Source: an uncultured Massilia sp. | GTDB taxonomy: Bacteria > Pseudomonadota > Gammaproteobacteria > Burkholderiales > Burkholderiaceae_D | Direction: 5' to 3' | Assembly (NCBI RefSeq): GCF_913773735.1 | Contig: NZ_CAJYEB010000034.1 | Location: 159,587-223,586 of the forward strand | DNA: 64,000 nucleotides | In this document: positions 42,352 through 51,625 of the stretch, piece after piece | How the letters are laid out: each line of letters opens with the position of its first letter | Numbering within the stretch: the stretch's first letter is position 1 | Made by a program: the position numbers and the translations under genes | The notes under the pieces: model-generated | Seen by the model: the letters and a program-made list of their open reading frames with translations, nothing else | Database searches by the model: none | Told to the model about the DNA's origin: nothing

Positions 42352-43617
42352 TCACCGTCCCAGCACCCGCTTGTCGACCTTGGCCGCCACCCCCACGCTG
42401 CGCCCCGCCAGGTTGGCCACCGCATACTGCACGCAACTGCCCAGCACGACCGCCGCCTCGGACAGGCTCAGGCCGTAGTCCTGCTGCAGCCACTGCACCA
42501 TCCCCGCCGTGGCCACCCGCACGGCATCGTCGAGCGAGCCCGCCTGGCCCAGCGTCATGATGTGGGTCGGCGATTCGACGCGCGGCATCCGGATCGCCTT
42601 GCCCTTGACGAGTTCCACCGTGAACTCGACCTCCATCGATGTCTCGAGCGCGAACTGCGCGGTCTCGCCGTCGCCCTGCAGCGCGTGGGCGTCGCCCAGG
42701 TAGAGCAGGGCGCCCGGCTGCTGTACCGGCAGGTAGACGGTATTGCCCTCGACGACTTCGTTGAAATCCATATTGCCGCCGAAGGGACCGGTGTCGCCGG
42801 TCGAGATGGCCGGTCCGTCCGGCGCCACCGCCAGCCCGCCCAGCATCGGGCGCAGCGGCAGGGAGAAGCCGGCCAGTCCCGGACCCGCCTGCGCCGGCCT
42901 GGCCAGGCCCCGGTCGCGGTCCAGCGTCCAGCGCACCGGCTTGCCCAGCCCGGCCGCGCGGGCCGCCAGGCCGGTTCCCTGCGCGCGGCCCACGATGGCG
43001 TCCAGGCTGTCGGCCCAGTCGCGGTTCGGGCGCAGGCGCACCAGGCGCACCGCCAGCGTGTCGCCGGCCTCTGCGCCCATCACGAAGAACGGTCCCGTCT
43101 GCGGATTGCCGTACAGCGCACGGGTGCGGCCCCGCTCGTCGACGCCGCCGGAATCGACGGTGGTCGTGCGCACCGTATCGCCCGGCCAGATCGTCAGCAC
43201 CGGCGTGCGCGTCGCGCTGAACGCGTTCGCATAGTCGGCCGGGACGTAGACGTGGCGCTGCGGCGCGGCGCTGGCGCGCGCGGGCAGGCGGCGCGCGCTG
43301 AACGTATGGCGTGCGCGCGCGGCGGCGTCGTTGGTGTCGGGGAAGTCGGCGTCGCCACGCATACCGGCGGCGTCGATGCTGCCGCCGTAGGCGTAGCGCC
43401 GCCCGCGCCGGTCGCCGACCTCGAAGGCGAGCCGGTCGCCGCGGCGCCAGCCCGCCAGCGCGTCGCCGTCGAGCGTGCCGGACAGGCGGCCCGCATGCTC
43501 CTCCAGCACCAGCGTCATCGCCGCGGGCGTGCCCCAGCGGTCCACCGTGAGCAGCCAGGTCTCCCCGCGGGCGGATAGTGTGACGAACAGCAGTACGAGA
43601 AAAACGATGCGATGCAT
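42352..43617 (-). CDS. Exported acetamidase/formamidase family protein
   Basis: This 421-residue protein has a signal peptide (MHRIVFLVLLFVTLSARG) and then a beta-sandwich stretch of about 100 residues. The FmdA/AmdA-type fold follows, with GNMDFNEVVEGNTVYLPVQQPGALLYLGDAHALQGDGE and a C-terminal helical part (QQDYGLSLSEAAVVLGSCVQYAVANL). Members hydrolyse short amides or are of unknown specificity. Export to the periplasm and the extra N-terminal domain are unlike cytosolic formamidases, so the substrate is uncertain. It is convergent with hemW. Confidence 0.85.
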   Translation of the reverse strand: MHRIVFLVLLFVTLSARGETWLLTVDRWGTPAAMTLVLEEHAGRLSGTLDGDALAGWRRGDRLAFEVGDRRGRRYAYGGSIDAAGMRGDADFPDTNDAAARARHTFSARRLPARASAAPQRHVYVPADYANAFSATRTPVLTIWPGDTVRTTTVDSGGVDERGRTRALYGNPQTGPFFVMGAEAGDTLAVRLVRLRPNRDWADSLDAIVGRAQGTGLAARAAGLGKPVRWTLDRDRGLARPAQAGPGLAGFSLPLRPMLGGLAVAPDGPAISTGDTGPFGGNMDFNEVVEGNTVYLPVQQPGALLYLGDAHALQGDGETAQFALETSMEVEFTVELVKGKAIRMPRVESPTHIMTLGQAGSLDDAVRVATAGMVQWLQQDYGLSLSEAAVVLGSCVQYAVANLAGRSVGVAAKVDKRVLGR

Positions 43618-43680
43618 GGCGCGCCCCGTCGAACGATGGAGCCGCCAGCGTACGGGGCGATTGTGGTGAAAATATGAAGG

Positions 43681-44685
43681 CTAGCCCTGCCTGGCCGCCG
43701 CCAGCGCCGTGACGGTGCGGGCCAGGCCGGCGACCACGCGCGCGAGGCCGTCGTAGTCGCGTCGCGCTGCGGGCCGCGCTTCGGGCAGTTCTGCGGGCCG
43801 TTCTTCATGTCGTTCGTCCGGCGCGCGGCCGCCCGGGCAGGGCGCGTCCATGCCGTCGCGCTGGCGGACGTGGCGGTAGGGATAGCTGGTGAACGAGGTA
43901 TCCGTGATCATCAGGGCGGGCCCGGCGCCGCCGTCGCGGTAGGCGGCGCGGTCCGCCAGCGTCACGCCCTGCACGTAGGCCGGGGCCGCCAGGCCGCGGC
44001 CGGCCGGCGCGGACGCGCCCTGGAAGGCCGCCAGGGCGTCGCGCACCGGGCGCGAGGCCGCCAGCGTGCCGACGAAGGCGATGAAGCTGCCGCTGCCCGG
44101 CGCGGGTTGCCGGTGCTGGCGCCGTTCCGGGTCGCGCCCGGCGCGCGCCGCTGCGGCGGCGGACTCGTCGAGGAAGAAGGCGAAGCGGATCGCGCTGCCC
44201 TGGCCGGGGCGCACGTGTTTCAGCAGGCGCGCCAGTTCGAGCACGGCGGCGGCGTCGGCGGCGGGGTCGTCGACCGTGGCGCGGGCCGGAGCGCCGCCGT
44301 CGGCATCGGCCTCGGCATCCGGCTGCGCCGCCAGCCGCGCCGGATCGATGCGCGCGCCGATGAGGAAGGTGCGCGCGGGGCGGGTGCCGGCGGGGACGTT
44401 CCCGAGGCTCGCCTCGATGGCGCCGCCGTCCTGCGCGGGCGCCTGCGTCACGCGGTAGCCGGCCAGGCGCAGCGCGTCCGTGACGTAGGCCGCGGCGGCG
44501 GCCCGGCGCGCGGCGGCATCGGCCTGCAGGCCGGCCGCCTGCAGCGCCGCCGCGTGCGCCTGCAGGCGCAGCGCCAGCGGCGCATCGTGCGGGGCCGCGC
44601 GCGGATTCACGGTCACCAGCGCCAGCAGGATCAGCAGCACGATGCCGACGATGACTTTCCAGTGTGAGCGGAAGAAGCTTCGCAT
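43681..44685 (-). CDS. M28-peptidase-like membrane-anchored protein, catalytic residues apparently lost
   Basis: In this 334-residue protein one membrane helix (about residues 9-27) is followed by an M28-like aminopeptidase fold: FLIGARIDP, DDPAADAAAVLELARLL, IRFAFFLDESA, and ITDTSFTSYPYRH. In active M28 enzymes these read roughly GAHYDS, DDNASG, FFDAEE and TDT-F-H, so the first His and the Glu pair appear substituted (Arg-Ile-Asp and Asp-Glu-Ser). Metal binding is therefore doubtful. The C-terminal 60 residues are Arg/Pro/Ala-rich and low-complexity. It lies upstream of the acetamidase-like gene on the same strand. Confidence 0.65.
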   Translation of the reverse strand: MRSFFRSHWKVIVGIVLLILLALVTVNPRAAPHDAPLALRLQAHAAALQAAGLQADAAARRAAAAAYVTDALRLAGYRVTQAPAQDGGAIEASLGNVPAGTRPARTFLIGARIDPARLAAQPDAEADADGGAPARATVDDPAADAAAVLELARLLKHVRPGQGSAIRFAFFLDESAAAAARAGRDPERRQHRQPAPGSGSFIAFVGTLAASRPVRDALAAFQGASAPAGRGLAAPAYVQGVTLADRAAYRDGGAGPALMITDTSFTSYPYRHVRQRDGMDAPCPGGRAPDERHEERPAELPEARPAARRDYDGLARVVAGLARTVTALAAARQG

Positions 44686-44754
44686 GGTGTCGGGTGCGGC
44701 GCAAAGGGCGACCGCACCGGATAGACCCGCCCCGGGGACGCAAGTTCGGAGACG

Positions 44755-44813
44755 AAAAAAAACCGGGGCCGGTCCGCGATTTCATGATACCGAAATCGCG
44801 CTACCGGCCCCGG
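44755..44813 (-). terminator. Rho-independent terminator of the RND efflux operon
   Basis: On the minus strand CCGGGGCCGGT and ACCGGCCCCGG form a perfect 11-bp outer stem; inside it CGCGATTTC and GAAATCGCG form a second stem around a small loop. Eight T follow at once. It ends the transcript of the three efflux genes. Confidence 0.92.
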
Positions 44814-44877
44814 TCGGGACCATGCAATGGCGCGCGGAAACGCGCGGCGCCGTCCCGGCGCGCCGGGACGGCAGGCG

Positions 44878-46302
44878 TCAGCGCGCCGCCGTGGCCGGAT
44901 TGGCCGGTTCGCTCCAGCCGCCGCCGAGCACGCGGTACAGCACCACCTGGTTCTGCAGGCGCGCCAGGTTGGCCTGGATGGCCTGCTGCTGCGCGGTGAA
45001 CAGCGAGCGCTGGGCGTCCAGCAGGTCGAGGTAGCTGGCGGTGCCGTTGCGGTAGCGCAGGTCGGACAGGTTGAAGCGGTCGGCTTCGGCCTGGGCCACG
45101 GCCTGCTGGGCGCGCAGCTGCTCGCTGTAGGTCGCCTGGCCGGCCAGCGCGTCCGCCACTTCGCGGAACGCGGTCTGGATCGATTTCTCGTACTGGGCGA
45201 CGGCGATGTCGCGGCCGGCCCTGGCCGTGTCGACGCCGGCGCGCACGCGGCCGTAGTCGAAGATCGGCAGGATCGCCTGCGGCGCGAAGGTCCAGCCGAA
45301 GGTGCCGCTCTTGAACAGGCCCGACAGCTCGGTGCTGGCGCTGCCGGCGCTGCCGGTCAGCGTGATGCGCGGGAAGTAGTTCGCGCGCGCCGCGCCGATG
45401 TTGGCGTTGGCGCCGATCAGCTGCTGCTCGGCCGAGCGGATGTCCGGACGGTTCGCCAGCAGGTCCGACGGCATGCCGGCCGGCAGGTCGGGCAGGTTGG
45501 TCGTCGCCAGCGTCGCGCCCTGCGGCAGGTCGGCCGGGATCGGCTGGCCGATCAGCAGCGTCAGCAGGTTGACGTCCTGGGCGCGCTGGCGCTGGGCCTG
45601 GGCCAGCGTGGTGCGCGCCTGCTCGACCAGCGACACGGCCTGCTGCAGGTCGAGCTTGGACGAGACGCCGTTGTCGAAGCGCAGCTGGGTCAGGCGCAGC
45701 GATTCCTCGCGCGTCTTGAGGGTCTGCTGGGTCAGCGCCAGCAATTCCTCGTCGGCCAGGAAGGTCAGGTAGGTCGTGGCGACCTGCGAGACCAGGCTGA
45801 TCTGGGCGGTCTTGCGCGCTTCCTCGGTGGCGAGGAATTGCGCCAGCGCTTCCTGGCTCAGGTTGCGCACGCGGCCGAAGAAGTCCAGCTCGAACGAGGT
45901 CACCGCCAGGCCGGCCTGGTAGGTGCTGTTGATCGGCTGGTCTTCGCCGGTGGTCACGCGGTTGCCGGTGACGGCCGCGTTGATCGTCGGCAGGCGGTCG
46001 GCGCGCTGGATGCGGTAGGCCGCGCGGGCCTGCTCGACGTTCAGGATCGACACGCGCAGGTCGCGGTTGTTGGCCAGCGCCAGCTCGATCAGGCGCTGCA
46101 GGCGCGCGTCGGCGAAGAAGCGCTGCCAGGCGATGTTGACCGGCGCGTCGGCGGCGACCGGGTTGCCGCTGTTGACCGTGCCTTCCACGGTCGGGTAGCC
46201 GGCGGCCACCGGCGCGGCCGGGCGCGCGTACTTGGGCGCCAGGTTGACGCAGCCGGCCAGCGCCAGGGCCATGGTCAGGGGAATGAGGGTCGTTGTTTTC
46301 AT
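44878..46302 (-). CDS. RND efflux outer-membrane channel lipoprotein (OprM/NodT family)
   Basis: This 474-residue protein has a lipoprotein signal with lipobox LALAGC (Cys18), followed by two outer-membrane-efflux repeats. Typical segments are YQAGLAVTSFELDFFGRVRNLSQEA, LVEQARTTLAQAQRQRAQDVNLLTLLIG, and the second-repeat ANRPDIRSAEQQL. It is the TolC-like exit duct for the pump encoded upstream; eight bases separate it from the pump gene. The family length is about 470. Confidence 0.95.
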   Translation of the reverse strand: MKTTTLIPLTMALALAGCVNLAPKYARPAAPVAAGYPTVEGTVNSGNPVAADAPVNIAWQRFFADARLQRLIELALANNRDLRVSILNVEQARAAYRIQRADRLPTINAAVTGNRVTTGEDQPINSTYQAGLAVTSFELDFFGRVRNLSQEALAQFLATEEARKTAQISLVSQVATTYLTFLADEELLALTQQTLKTREESLRLTQLRFDNGVSSKLDLQQAVSLVEQARTTLAQAQRQRAQDVNLLTLLIGQPIPADLPQGATLATTNLPDLPAGMPSDLLANRPDIRSAEQQLIGANANIGAARANYFPRITLTGSAGSASTELSGLFKSGTFGWTFAPQAILPIFDYGRVRAGVDTARAGRDIAVAQYEKSIQTAFREVADALAGQATYSEQLRAQQAVAQAEADRFNLSDLRYRNGTASYLDLLDAQRSLFTAQQQAIQANLARLQNQVVLYRVLGGGWSEPANPATAAR

Positions 46303-46310
46303 GGTCTCGA

Positions 46311-49300
46311 TCAGGCTTTCGATTCTGCGATTTTGTCGTCTTCCTGGTGCTTGTACAACTCGTTCTGGCGCTTGCTGCCCTTGAACACGCTGCGGATCAC
46401 GAGGAAGAACACGGGGACGAACACCACGCCCAGCACGGTCGCCGTGATCATGCCGCCCATCACGCCGGTACCGATGGCGTGCTGCGAGGCGGCGCCGGCG
46501 CCGTTGGAGATGGCCAGCGGCAGCACGCCCAGGATGAACGCCAGCGAGGTCATGATGATCGGGCGGAAGCGCAGGTGCGCCGCTTCCAGCGCCGCCTCGA
46601 ACGGCGACTTGCCCTCGGCCTGCAGGTCCTTGGCGAATTCCACGATCAGGATCGCGTTCTTCGCGGCCAGGCCGATGATGGTGATCAGGCCGACCTTGAA
46701 GTAGACGTCGTTGGACAGGCCGCGCATCGAGGCCGCCAGCAGCGAACCGAGCACGCCCAGCGGCACGACCAGCAGCACGGCCACCGGGATCGACCAGCTT
46801 TCATACAGCGCGGCCAGGGCCAGGAACACGGCCAGCAGGGCGAAGCCGATCAGGATGAACACGGTCGAGCCGGACAGGATTTCCTCGCGCGACTGGCCGG
46901 TCCACTCGTAGGCGAAGCCCGCCGGCAGCTGGGCCGCCAGGCGCTGCATCTCGTCCAGCGCCTGGCCGGTCGAATAGCCCGGGGCCGGTTCGCCGGTCAG
47001 CTTCATCGACGGATAGCCGTTGTAGCGGATCGTCTGCATCGGGCCGGTGACCCATTCGGTGCTGGCGAACGAGGACAGCGGCACCGGCTTGCCCTGGGTG
47101 TTCAGGGCGTTGATGCGCAGCAGGTCGTCCGGCTGCATGCGCTGCGGCGCATCGGCCTGCACGATCACGCGCTGCAGGCGGCCGGCGTTGGGGAAGTCGT
47201 TCACGTACGAGGAGCCGAGCGAGGTCGACAGCGCGTTGTTGATCGCGGCGAACGTCACGCCCAGGGCCTGCGCCTTGTCGCGGTCGATGTTCAGCTTGAG
47301 CTGCGGCGCGTCTTCCAGGCCTTCCGGACGCATGCCGGTCAGCACCTTGCTCTGCATCGCCATGCCCAGCAGCTGGTTGCGCGCGGCCACCAGCGCCGCG
47401 TGGCCGTTGCCGCCGCGGTCCTGCAGGCGGAACGAGAAGCCGGTGCCGGTGCCCAGTTCCGGGATCGGCGGCGGGCTCACCACGAAGATGAACGAATCGC
47501 GCAGCGCGCCCATGTGCATCGTCACGCGGCCGGCGAAGTCCTGCGCCGTGTGGCCCTTGCCCTTGCGCTCGTCCCACGGTTTCAGCGGGATGAAGGCGAG
47601 GCCCATGTTCTGGCCCTGGCCGGAGAACGAGAAGCCGGTCACGGCGACCATGTTGGCGACTTCCGGCTGCTTGAGCACGTAGTCTTCCATGGCGCGCAGC
47701 ACGGTGCCGGTGCGCTCTGCGGTGGCGCCCGGCGGCAGCTGGATGTTGGCGATCACGTAGCCCTGGTCCTCGTTCGGCAGGAACGAGTTCGGCAGGCGCG
47801 TGAACATCCAGCCGACCACGGCGACCAGCACCAGGAACACGACCATCCAGCGGCCCGCGCGCTTCAGCAGCTTGGCGACGAAGCCCTCGTAGCGCTTGGC
47901 GCCCTTGCTGAAGTTGCGGTTGAACCAGCCGAAGAAGCCCTTCTTGTCCATATGGTGGCCCGCCTCGACGGGTTTCAGCATGTGCGCGCACAGCGCCGGC
48001 GTCAGCGACAGCGCCAGGAAGGCCGAGAAGCCGATCGAGGTCACCATCACGGCCGAGAACTGGCGGTAGATGTTGCCGACGGCGCCGGCGAAGAACGCCA
48101 GCGGCACGAACACGGCCATCAGCACCACGGTCACGCCGATGATCGCGCCCGAGATCTGGCCCATGGCCTTGCGCGTGGCCTGCAGCGGCGGCAGGCCTTC
48201 CTCGGACATGATGCGCTCGACGTTCTCCACCACCACGATGGCGTCGTCGACCACGATACCGATCACCAGCACCATGCCGAACATGGTCAGCACGTTGATC
48301 GAGAAGCCCATCGCCAGCAGGCAGGCGAACGAACCCAGCAGCGCCACCGGCACCACGATGGTCGGGATGATGGTGTAGCGGAAGTTCTGCAGGAAGATGA
48401 ACATCACGATGAACACCAGCACGATCGCCTCGATCAGGGTGTGCACCACCTGTTCGATCGAGATCTGGATGAAGGTGGTCGAGTCGTAGGGAATCGAGTA
48501 CTTCATGCCTTTCGGGAAGTACTTCTGCAGCTCCTTCATGCGCGCCTTGATCAGGTTCGCGGTCTCGAGCGCGTTACCGGACGGCGACAGCTGCACGCCG
48601 ATGCCGGCCGACGGCTTGCCGTTCAGGCGCGCCGTGGTGGAATAGGCCTGGCCGCCGATCTCGATGCGGGCGACGTCCTTCAGGCGCACGGTGGAACCGT
48701 CCGGATTGGCGCGCAGCACGATGTTGCCGAACTGCTCGACGCTCGACAGCTGGCCGGTCACGATCACGGTGGCGCTGATCTGCTGGCCCCTGGCCAGCGG
48801 CAGGTCGCCGATGGTGCCCGACGCCACCTGGGCGTTCTGCTGGCTGATGGCGGTGGTCACGTCGGCCGGCGACATGTTGAAGCCGACCAGCTTGGCCGGA
48901 TCGATCCAGATGCGCATCGCGCGTTCGGTACCGAACAGCTGGGCCTGGCCCACGCCCTTGATCCGCTGGATCTCGGGCAGCACGTTGCGCGACGCGTAGT
49001 CGCCCAGCGCGATGTTGTCGGTATTCGGGTCGTCCGACGACAGGATGGTGAACAGCAGGAAGTTCGAGCGCGCCTTGTCGACGCGCACGCCTTGCTGGGT
49101 CACGGCCGGCGGCAGGCGCGGGGTGGCGCGCGACAGGCGGTTCTGGACGTCGACCTGGGCCAGGTCCGGGTCGGTGCCGGTCTCGAACGAGATGGTGATC
49201 GAGCCGGTGCCGTTGGCCTGGCTGGTCGATTCCATGTAGATCATGCCCTGGGCACCGTTCATCTCGCGTTCGATGATCGAGATGACGGAATCCTCCAGCG

Positions 49301-49466
49301 TCTGCGCCGACGCACCCGGATAGGTGACGCTGACGACGATCGATGGCGGCGCCACGGTCGGGTACTGCGCGATCGGCAGCTGCTTGATGGCGACGCCGCC
49401 AAGCACCATGATGAACAGCGCGATCACCCAGGCAAAGATGGGGCGGTCAATGAAAAAACGTGCCAT
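46311..49466 (-). CDS. RND multidrug efflux pump, inner-membrane subunit (AcrB/MexB family)
   Basis: This 1051-residue HAE1 transporter has 12 membrane helices, starting MARFFIDRPIFAWVIALFIMVLG. The proton-relay Asp pair is in VLVIGIVVDDAIVVVENVER; the large loops contain GTGTGFSFRLQDRGG and the switch-loop-like GSSYVNDFPNAGR. The length matches AcrB. The ATG at 49466 follows the adaptor gene by 25 bases. Together with the adaptor and channel it forms a complete tripartite pump; drug range is not predictable. Confidence 0.96.
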   Translation of the reverse strand: MARFFIDRPIFAWVIALFIMVLGGVAIKQLPIAQYPTVAPPSIVVSVTYPGASAQTLEDSVISIIEREMNGAQGMIYMESTSQANGTGSITISFETGTDPDLAQVDVQNRLSRATPRLPPAVTQQGVRVDKARSNFLLFTILSSDDPNTDNIALGDYASRNVLPEIQRIKGVGQAQLFGTERAMRIWIDPAKLVGFNMSPADVTTAISQQNAQVASGTIGDLPLARGQQISATVIVTGQLSSVEQFGNIVLRANPDGSTVRLKDVARIEIGGQAYSTTARLNGKPSAGIGVQLSPSGNALETANLIKARMKELQKYFPKGMKYSIPYDSTTFIQISIEQVVHTLIEAIVLVFIVMFIFLQNFRYTIIPTIVVPVALLGSFACLLAMGFSINVLTMFGMVLVIGIVVDDAIVVVENVERIMSEEGLPPLQATRKAMGQISGAIIGVTVVLMAVFVPLAFFAGAVGNIYRQFSAVMVTSIGFSAFLALSLTPALCAHMLKPVEAGHHMDKKGFFGWFNRNFSKGAKRYEGFVAKLLKRAGRWMVVFLVLVAVVGWMFTRLPNSFLPNEDQGYVIANIQLPPGATAERTGTVLRAMEDYVLKQPEVANMVAVTGFSFSGQGQNMGLAFIPLKPWDERKGKGHTAQDFAGRVTMHMGALRDSFIFVVSPPPIPELGTGTGFSFRLQDRGGNGHAALVAARNQLLGMAMQSKVLTGMRPEGLEDAPQLKLNIDRDKAQALGVTFAAINNALSTSLGSSYVNDFPNAGRLQRVIVQADAPQRMQPDDLLRINALNTQGKPVPLSSFASTEWVTGPMQTIRYNGYPSMKLTGEPAPGYSTGQALDEMQRLAAQLPAGFAYEWTGQSREEILSGSTVFILIGFALLAVFLALAALYESWSIPVAVLLVVPLGVLGSLLAASMRGLSNDVYFKVGLITIIGLAAKNAILIVEFAKDLQAEGKSPFEAALEAAHLRFRPIIMTSLAFILGVLPLAISNGAGAASQHAIGTGVMGGMITATVLGVVFVPVFFLVIRSVFKGSKRQNELYKHQEDDKIAESKA

Positions 49467-49491
49467 GTGGTAGTCCTGTTCCTGTCGAGTC

Positions 49492-50829
49492 TTACCGGTT
49501 GCCGTTGGCCGGCGTGTTCGCGCCCGCGGCCGGCGAACCGCTGGCCGGGGTGCGGCTGCCCGCCGCGGCGGCCGTGGCCTGGGCACCGGCCGCATTCGGC
49601 TGGCCGGCCGGCGCGCCGGCGGCGGCGGGCGCTGCGGGCGCTGCGGCCGGCGTCCAGGCGACCGGCTGCACCGGCGTGCCCGGCGGCAGCATCTGCAGCT
49701 TCTGGAAGCCGTCCACCATGACCTTCTCGCCTTCCTTCAGGCCGTCGACGACGACCCAGTTCTCGCCGTTCTGCGAGGCGATCTTGACGGTGCGCTGGGC
49801 CGGCTTGTTGTCGGCGCCGATCACCATCACGGTATCGCCCTGGGCGCCGCCGCGGGTGACGGCCTGCTGCGGCACCAGGATGCCCGACGGCAGCTCGGCC
49901 TGGGACAGGCGCACGCGCACGTACTGGCCCGGCAGCAGGGCGTTGTCCGGGTTGGCGATCTCGGCGCGCAGCGTGACCTGGCCGCTGGTCTCGTCGACGG
50001 TCACGTCGGAGAACAGCAGCTTGCCCTTGCGCGGCAGCACGGTGCCGTCGTCCAGCACCACGGTGACGGGCAGCGCCGCGTCGATGCCCTTGCCGCCGGC
50101 CTTCTTGCGCAGGTTCTGCAGTTCGAGGGCCGACTGGGTGATGTTCAGGTACATCGCATCGGTCTGCTGGATCAGCGCCAGCTGGGTCGCCTCGGTGGCG
50201 GAGACGAGCGCGCCCTCGGTGACCAGCGCGCGGCCGATGCGGCCCGTGATCGGGGCGTAGACGTTCGAATAATCGAGGTTGATCTGGGCGATCTTCAGCT
50301 GGGCCTTGGCGGAATTGACTTCGGCCTCGGCCTGCTTGGCGGCGGCGACGGCGTTGGTGTATTCCTGCTTGCTGACGGCGTTCGCCGCGACCAGCGGCTT
50401 GTAGCGCTCGACGATCGCGGACGTCGAGGTGAAGGTGGCTTCGGCGCTGCCCACGGCCGCCCGCGCGGCGTTGACCTGGGCCTGGTACGGGGCCGGATCG
50501 ATCTGGAACAGCGACTGGCCCTGCTTGACCACGCTGCCTTCGGTGAACAGGCGCTTCAGGACGACGCCGTTGACGCGGGCGCGCACCTGGGCGGTACGGA
50601 TGGCCTGGGCACGGGCCGGCAGTTCGGTTTCCAGCGCGACCGGCTGGAACTTCGCGGTGATGACGCCGACTTGCGGCGCCGGCATCTTGGCGCCGGCGGC
50701 GGCGCCGGGGCCGGCCTTGGCGTCGTCCTTGGAACCGCAGGCCGACAGCGCGGCCACGGCGATCAGGGTACTCGCGGCGATCCTGGACATGCGCATGGGC
50801 AACAGGGAAGGGGAGTGGGCAGAGCGCAT
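49492..50829 (-). CDS. RND efflux periplasmic adaptor lipoprotein (AcrA/MexA family)
   Basis: This 445-residue protein has a signal peptide and lipobox ALSAC, then the adaptor layout: lipoyl half (ARVNGVVLKRLFTEGSVVKQGQSLFQID), a helical hairpin, the second lipoyl half (NVYAPITGRIGRALVTEGALV), beta-barrel and membrane-proximal domains. The last 70 or so residues are an Ala/Pro-rich tail longer than in AcrA. The ATG at 50829 is preceded by GGAAG; an upstream in-frame ATG would precede an implausible leader. First gene of the pump operon, divergent from its TetR regulator. Confidence 0.94.
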   Translation of the reverse strand: MRSAHSPSLLPMRMSRIAASTLIAVAALSACGSKDDAKAGPGAAAGAKMPAPQVGVITAKFQPVALETELPARAQAIRTAQVRARVNGVVLKRLFTEGSVVKQGQSLFQIDPAPYQAQVNAARAAVGSAEATFTSTSAIVERYKPLVAANAVSKQEYTNAVAAAKQAEAEVNSAKAQLKIAQINLDYSNVYAPITGRIGRALVTEGALVSATEATQLALIQQTDAMYLNITQSALELQNLRKKAGGKGIDAALPVTVVLDDGTVLPRKGKLLFSDVTVDETSGQVTLRAEIANPDNALLPGQYVRVRLSQAELPSGILVPQQAVTRGGAQGDTVMVIGADNKPAQRTVKIASQNGENWVVVDGLKEGEKVMVDGFQKLQMLPPGTPVQPVAWTPAAAPAAPAAAGAPAGQPNAAGAQATAAAAGSRTPASGSPAAGANTPANGNR

Positions 50830-50986
50830 CGAATGCTTCCTTTTTATTAGAAAAAGGATAAAACCGTCCTGCAGCACTTCTCTGGCACGGCACGCGGTTT
50901 TATCACTGATTTTGGAGAAACCCGGCTATACTATCACGAGTGTATGTTTAAATGTTTCCGCCCCTACAAATGGAGAATCCCGGCTG

Positions 50987-51613
50987 ATGGCCCGCAGAAC
51001 AAAAGAAGAGGCGGCTGCCACGCGTGACAGCATCCTGGATGCAGCAGAAAAATTGTTCGTCGAACAGGGCGTATCGCGCACAACGCTACAGCATATCGCA
51101 ACCGAGGCCGGCGTGACGCGTGGCGCCATTTACTGGCATTTCGACGACAAAGGCGCGCTGTTCAACGCGATGATGGAGCGCGCCACGCTGCCGCTGGAGG
51201 GGGAACTGCAGATGCTGGACCGGTCGGAATCGGCCGATCCGCTGGACGACCTGCGCAACTACCTGCTGGCGGTGCTGCGCCGCACCGTGGAAGACCCGGG
51301 CGCGCGCCGCGTGTTCGAGATCGCGACGCTGAAGGTGGAATTCGTCGACGAGATGGACCCGGTGCGCCAGCGCCGCCAGCACAACATCAACAACTGGATG
51401 AGCCGCGCCGAGCGCCGCATCCGGCTGGCGGCCGAGAAGGGCCTGATCGACCCGGCCATCGACGTGCACGTGACGGCGCTGTCGATGTGGATCCTGATCG
51501 ACGGCCTGATCCACAGCTGGATGTTCGACCAGGCCGCGTTCGACCTGATCCGGCAGGGGGAGTGCGTGATCGACCCCTACCTGAACGGCCTGCGCGCGCG
51601 GTTGCCCGGCTGA
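50987..51613 (+). CDS. TetR/AcrR-type repressor of the RND efflux operon
   Basis: In this 208-residue regulator the N-terminal helix-turn-helix (SILDAAEKLFVEQGVSRTTLQHIATEAGVTRGAIYWHF) is the TetR signature, and the C-terminal ligand domain contains MSRAERRIRLAAEKGLI and an AcrR-like WILIDGLIHSWMF. It is divergent from the adaptor gene across 157 bases, the standard arrangement for a repressor controlling both promoters. The intergenic sequence around TGTATGTTTAAATG (50940-50953) could be its operator, but I see no clean dyad. Confidence 0.93.
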   Translation: MARRTKEEAAATRDSILDAAEKLFVEQGVSRTTLQHIATEAGVTRGAIYWHFDDKGALFNAMMERATLPLEGELQMLDRSESADPLDDLRNYLLAVLRRTVEDPGARRVFEIATLKVEFVDEMDPVRQRRQHNINNWMSRAERRIRLAAEKGLIDPAIDVHVTALSMWILIDGLIHSWMFDQAAFDLIRQGECVIDPYLNGLRARLPG

Positions 51614-51625
51614 CCGGCCGGAGCG

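Noticed and set aside
44849..44872. A 24-base perfect palindrome (GCCGTCCCGGCG and its mirror) just after the efflux channel gene, considered as a terminator
   Set aside because: No U-run follows on either strand; the strong terminator at 44755-44813 serves the operon.
46293..49721. A 1142-codon open frame opposite the RND pump gene
   Set aside because: It is a composition shadow of the pump gene with no recognisable motif.
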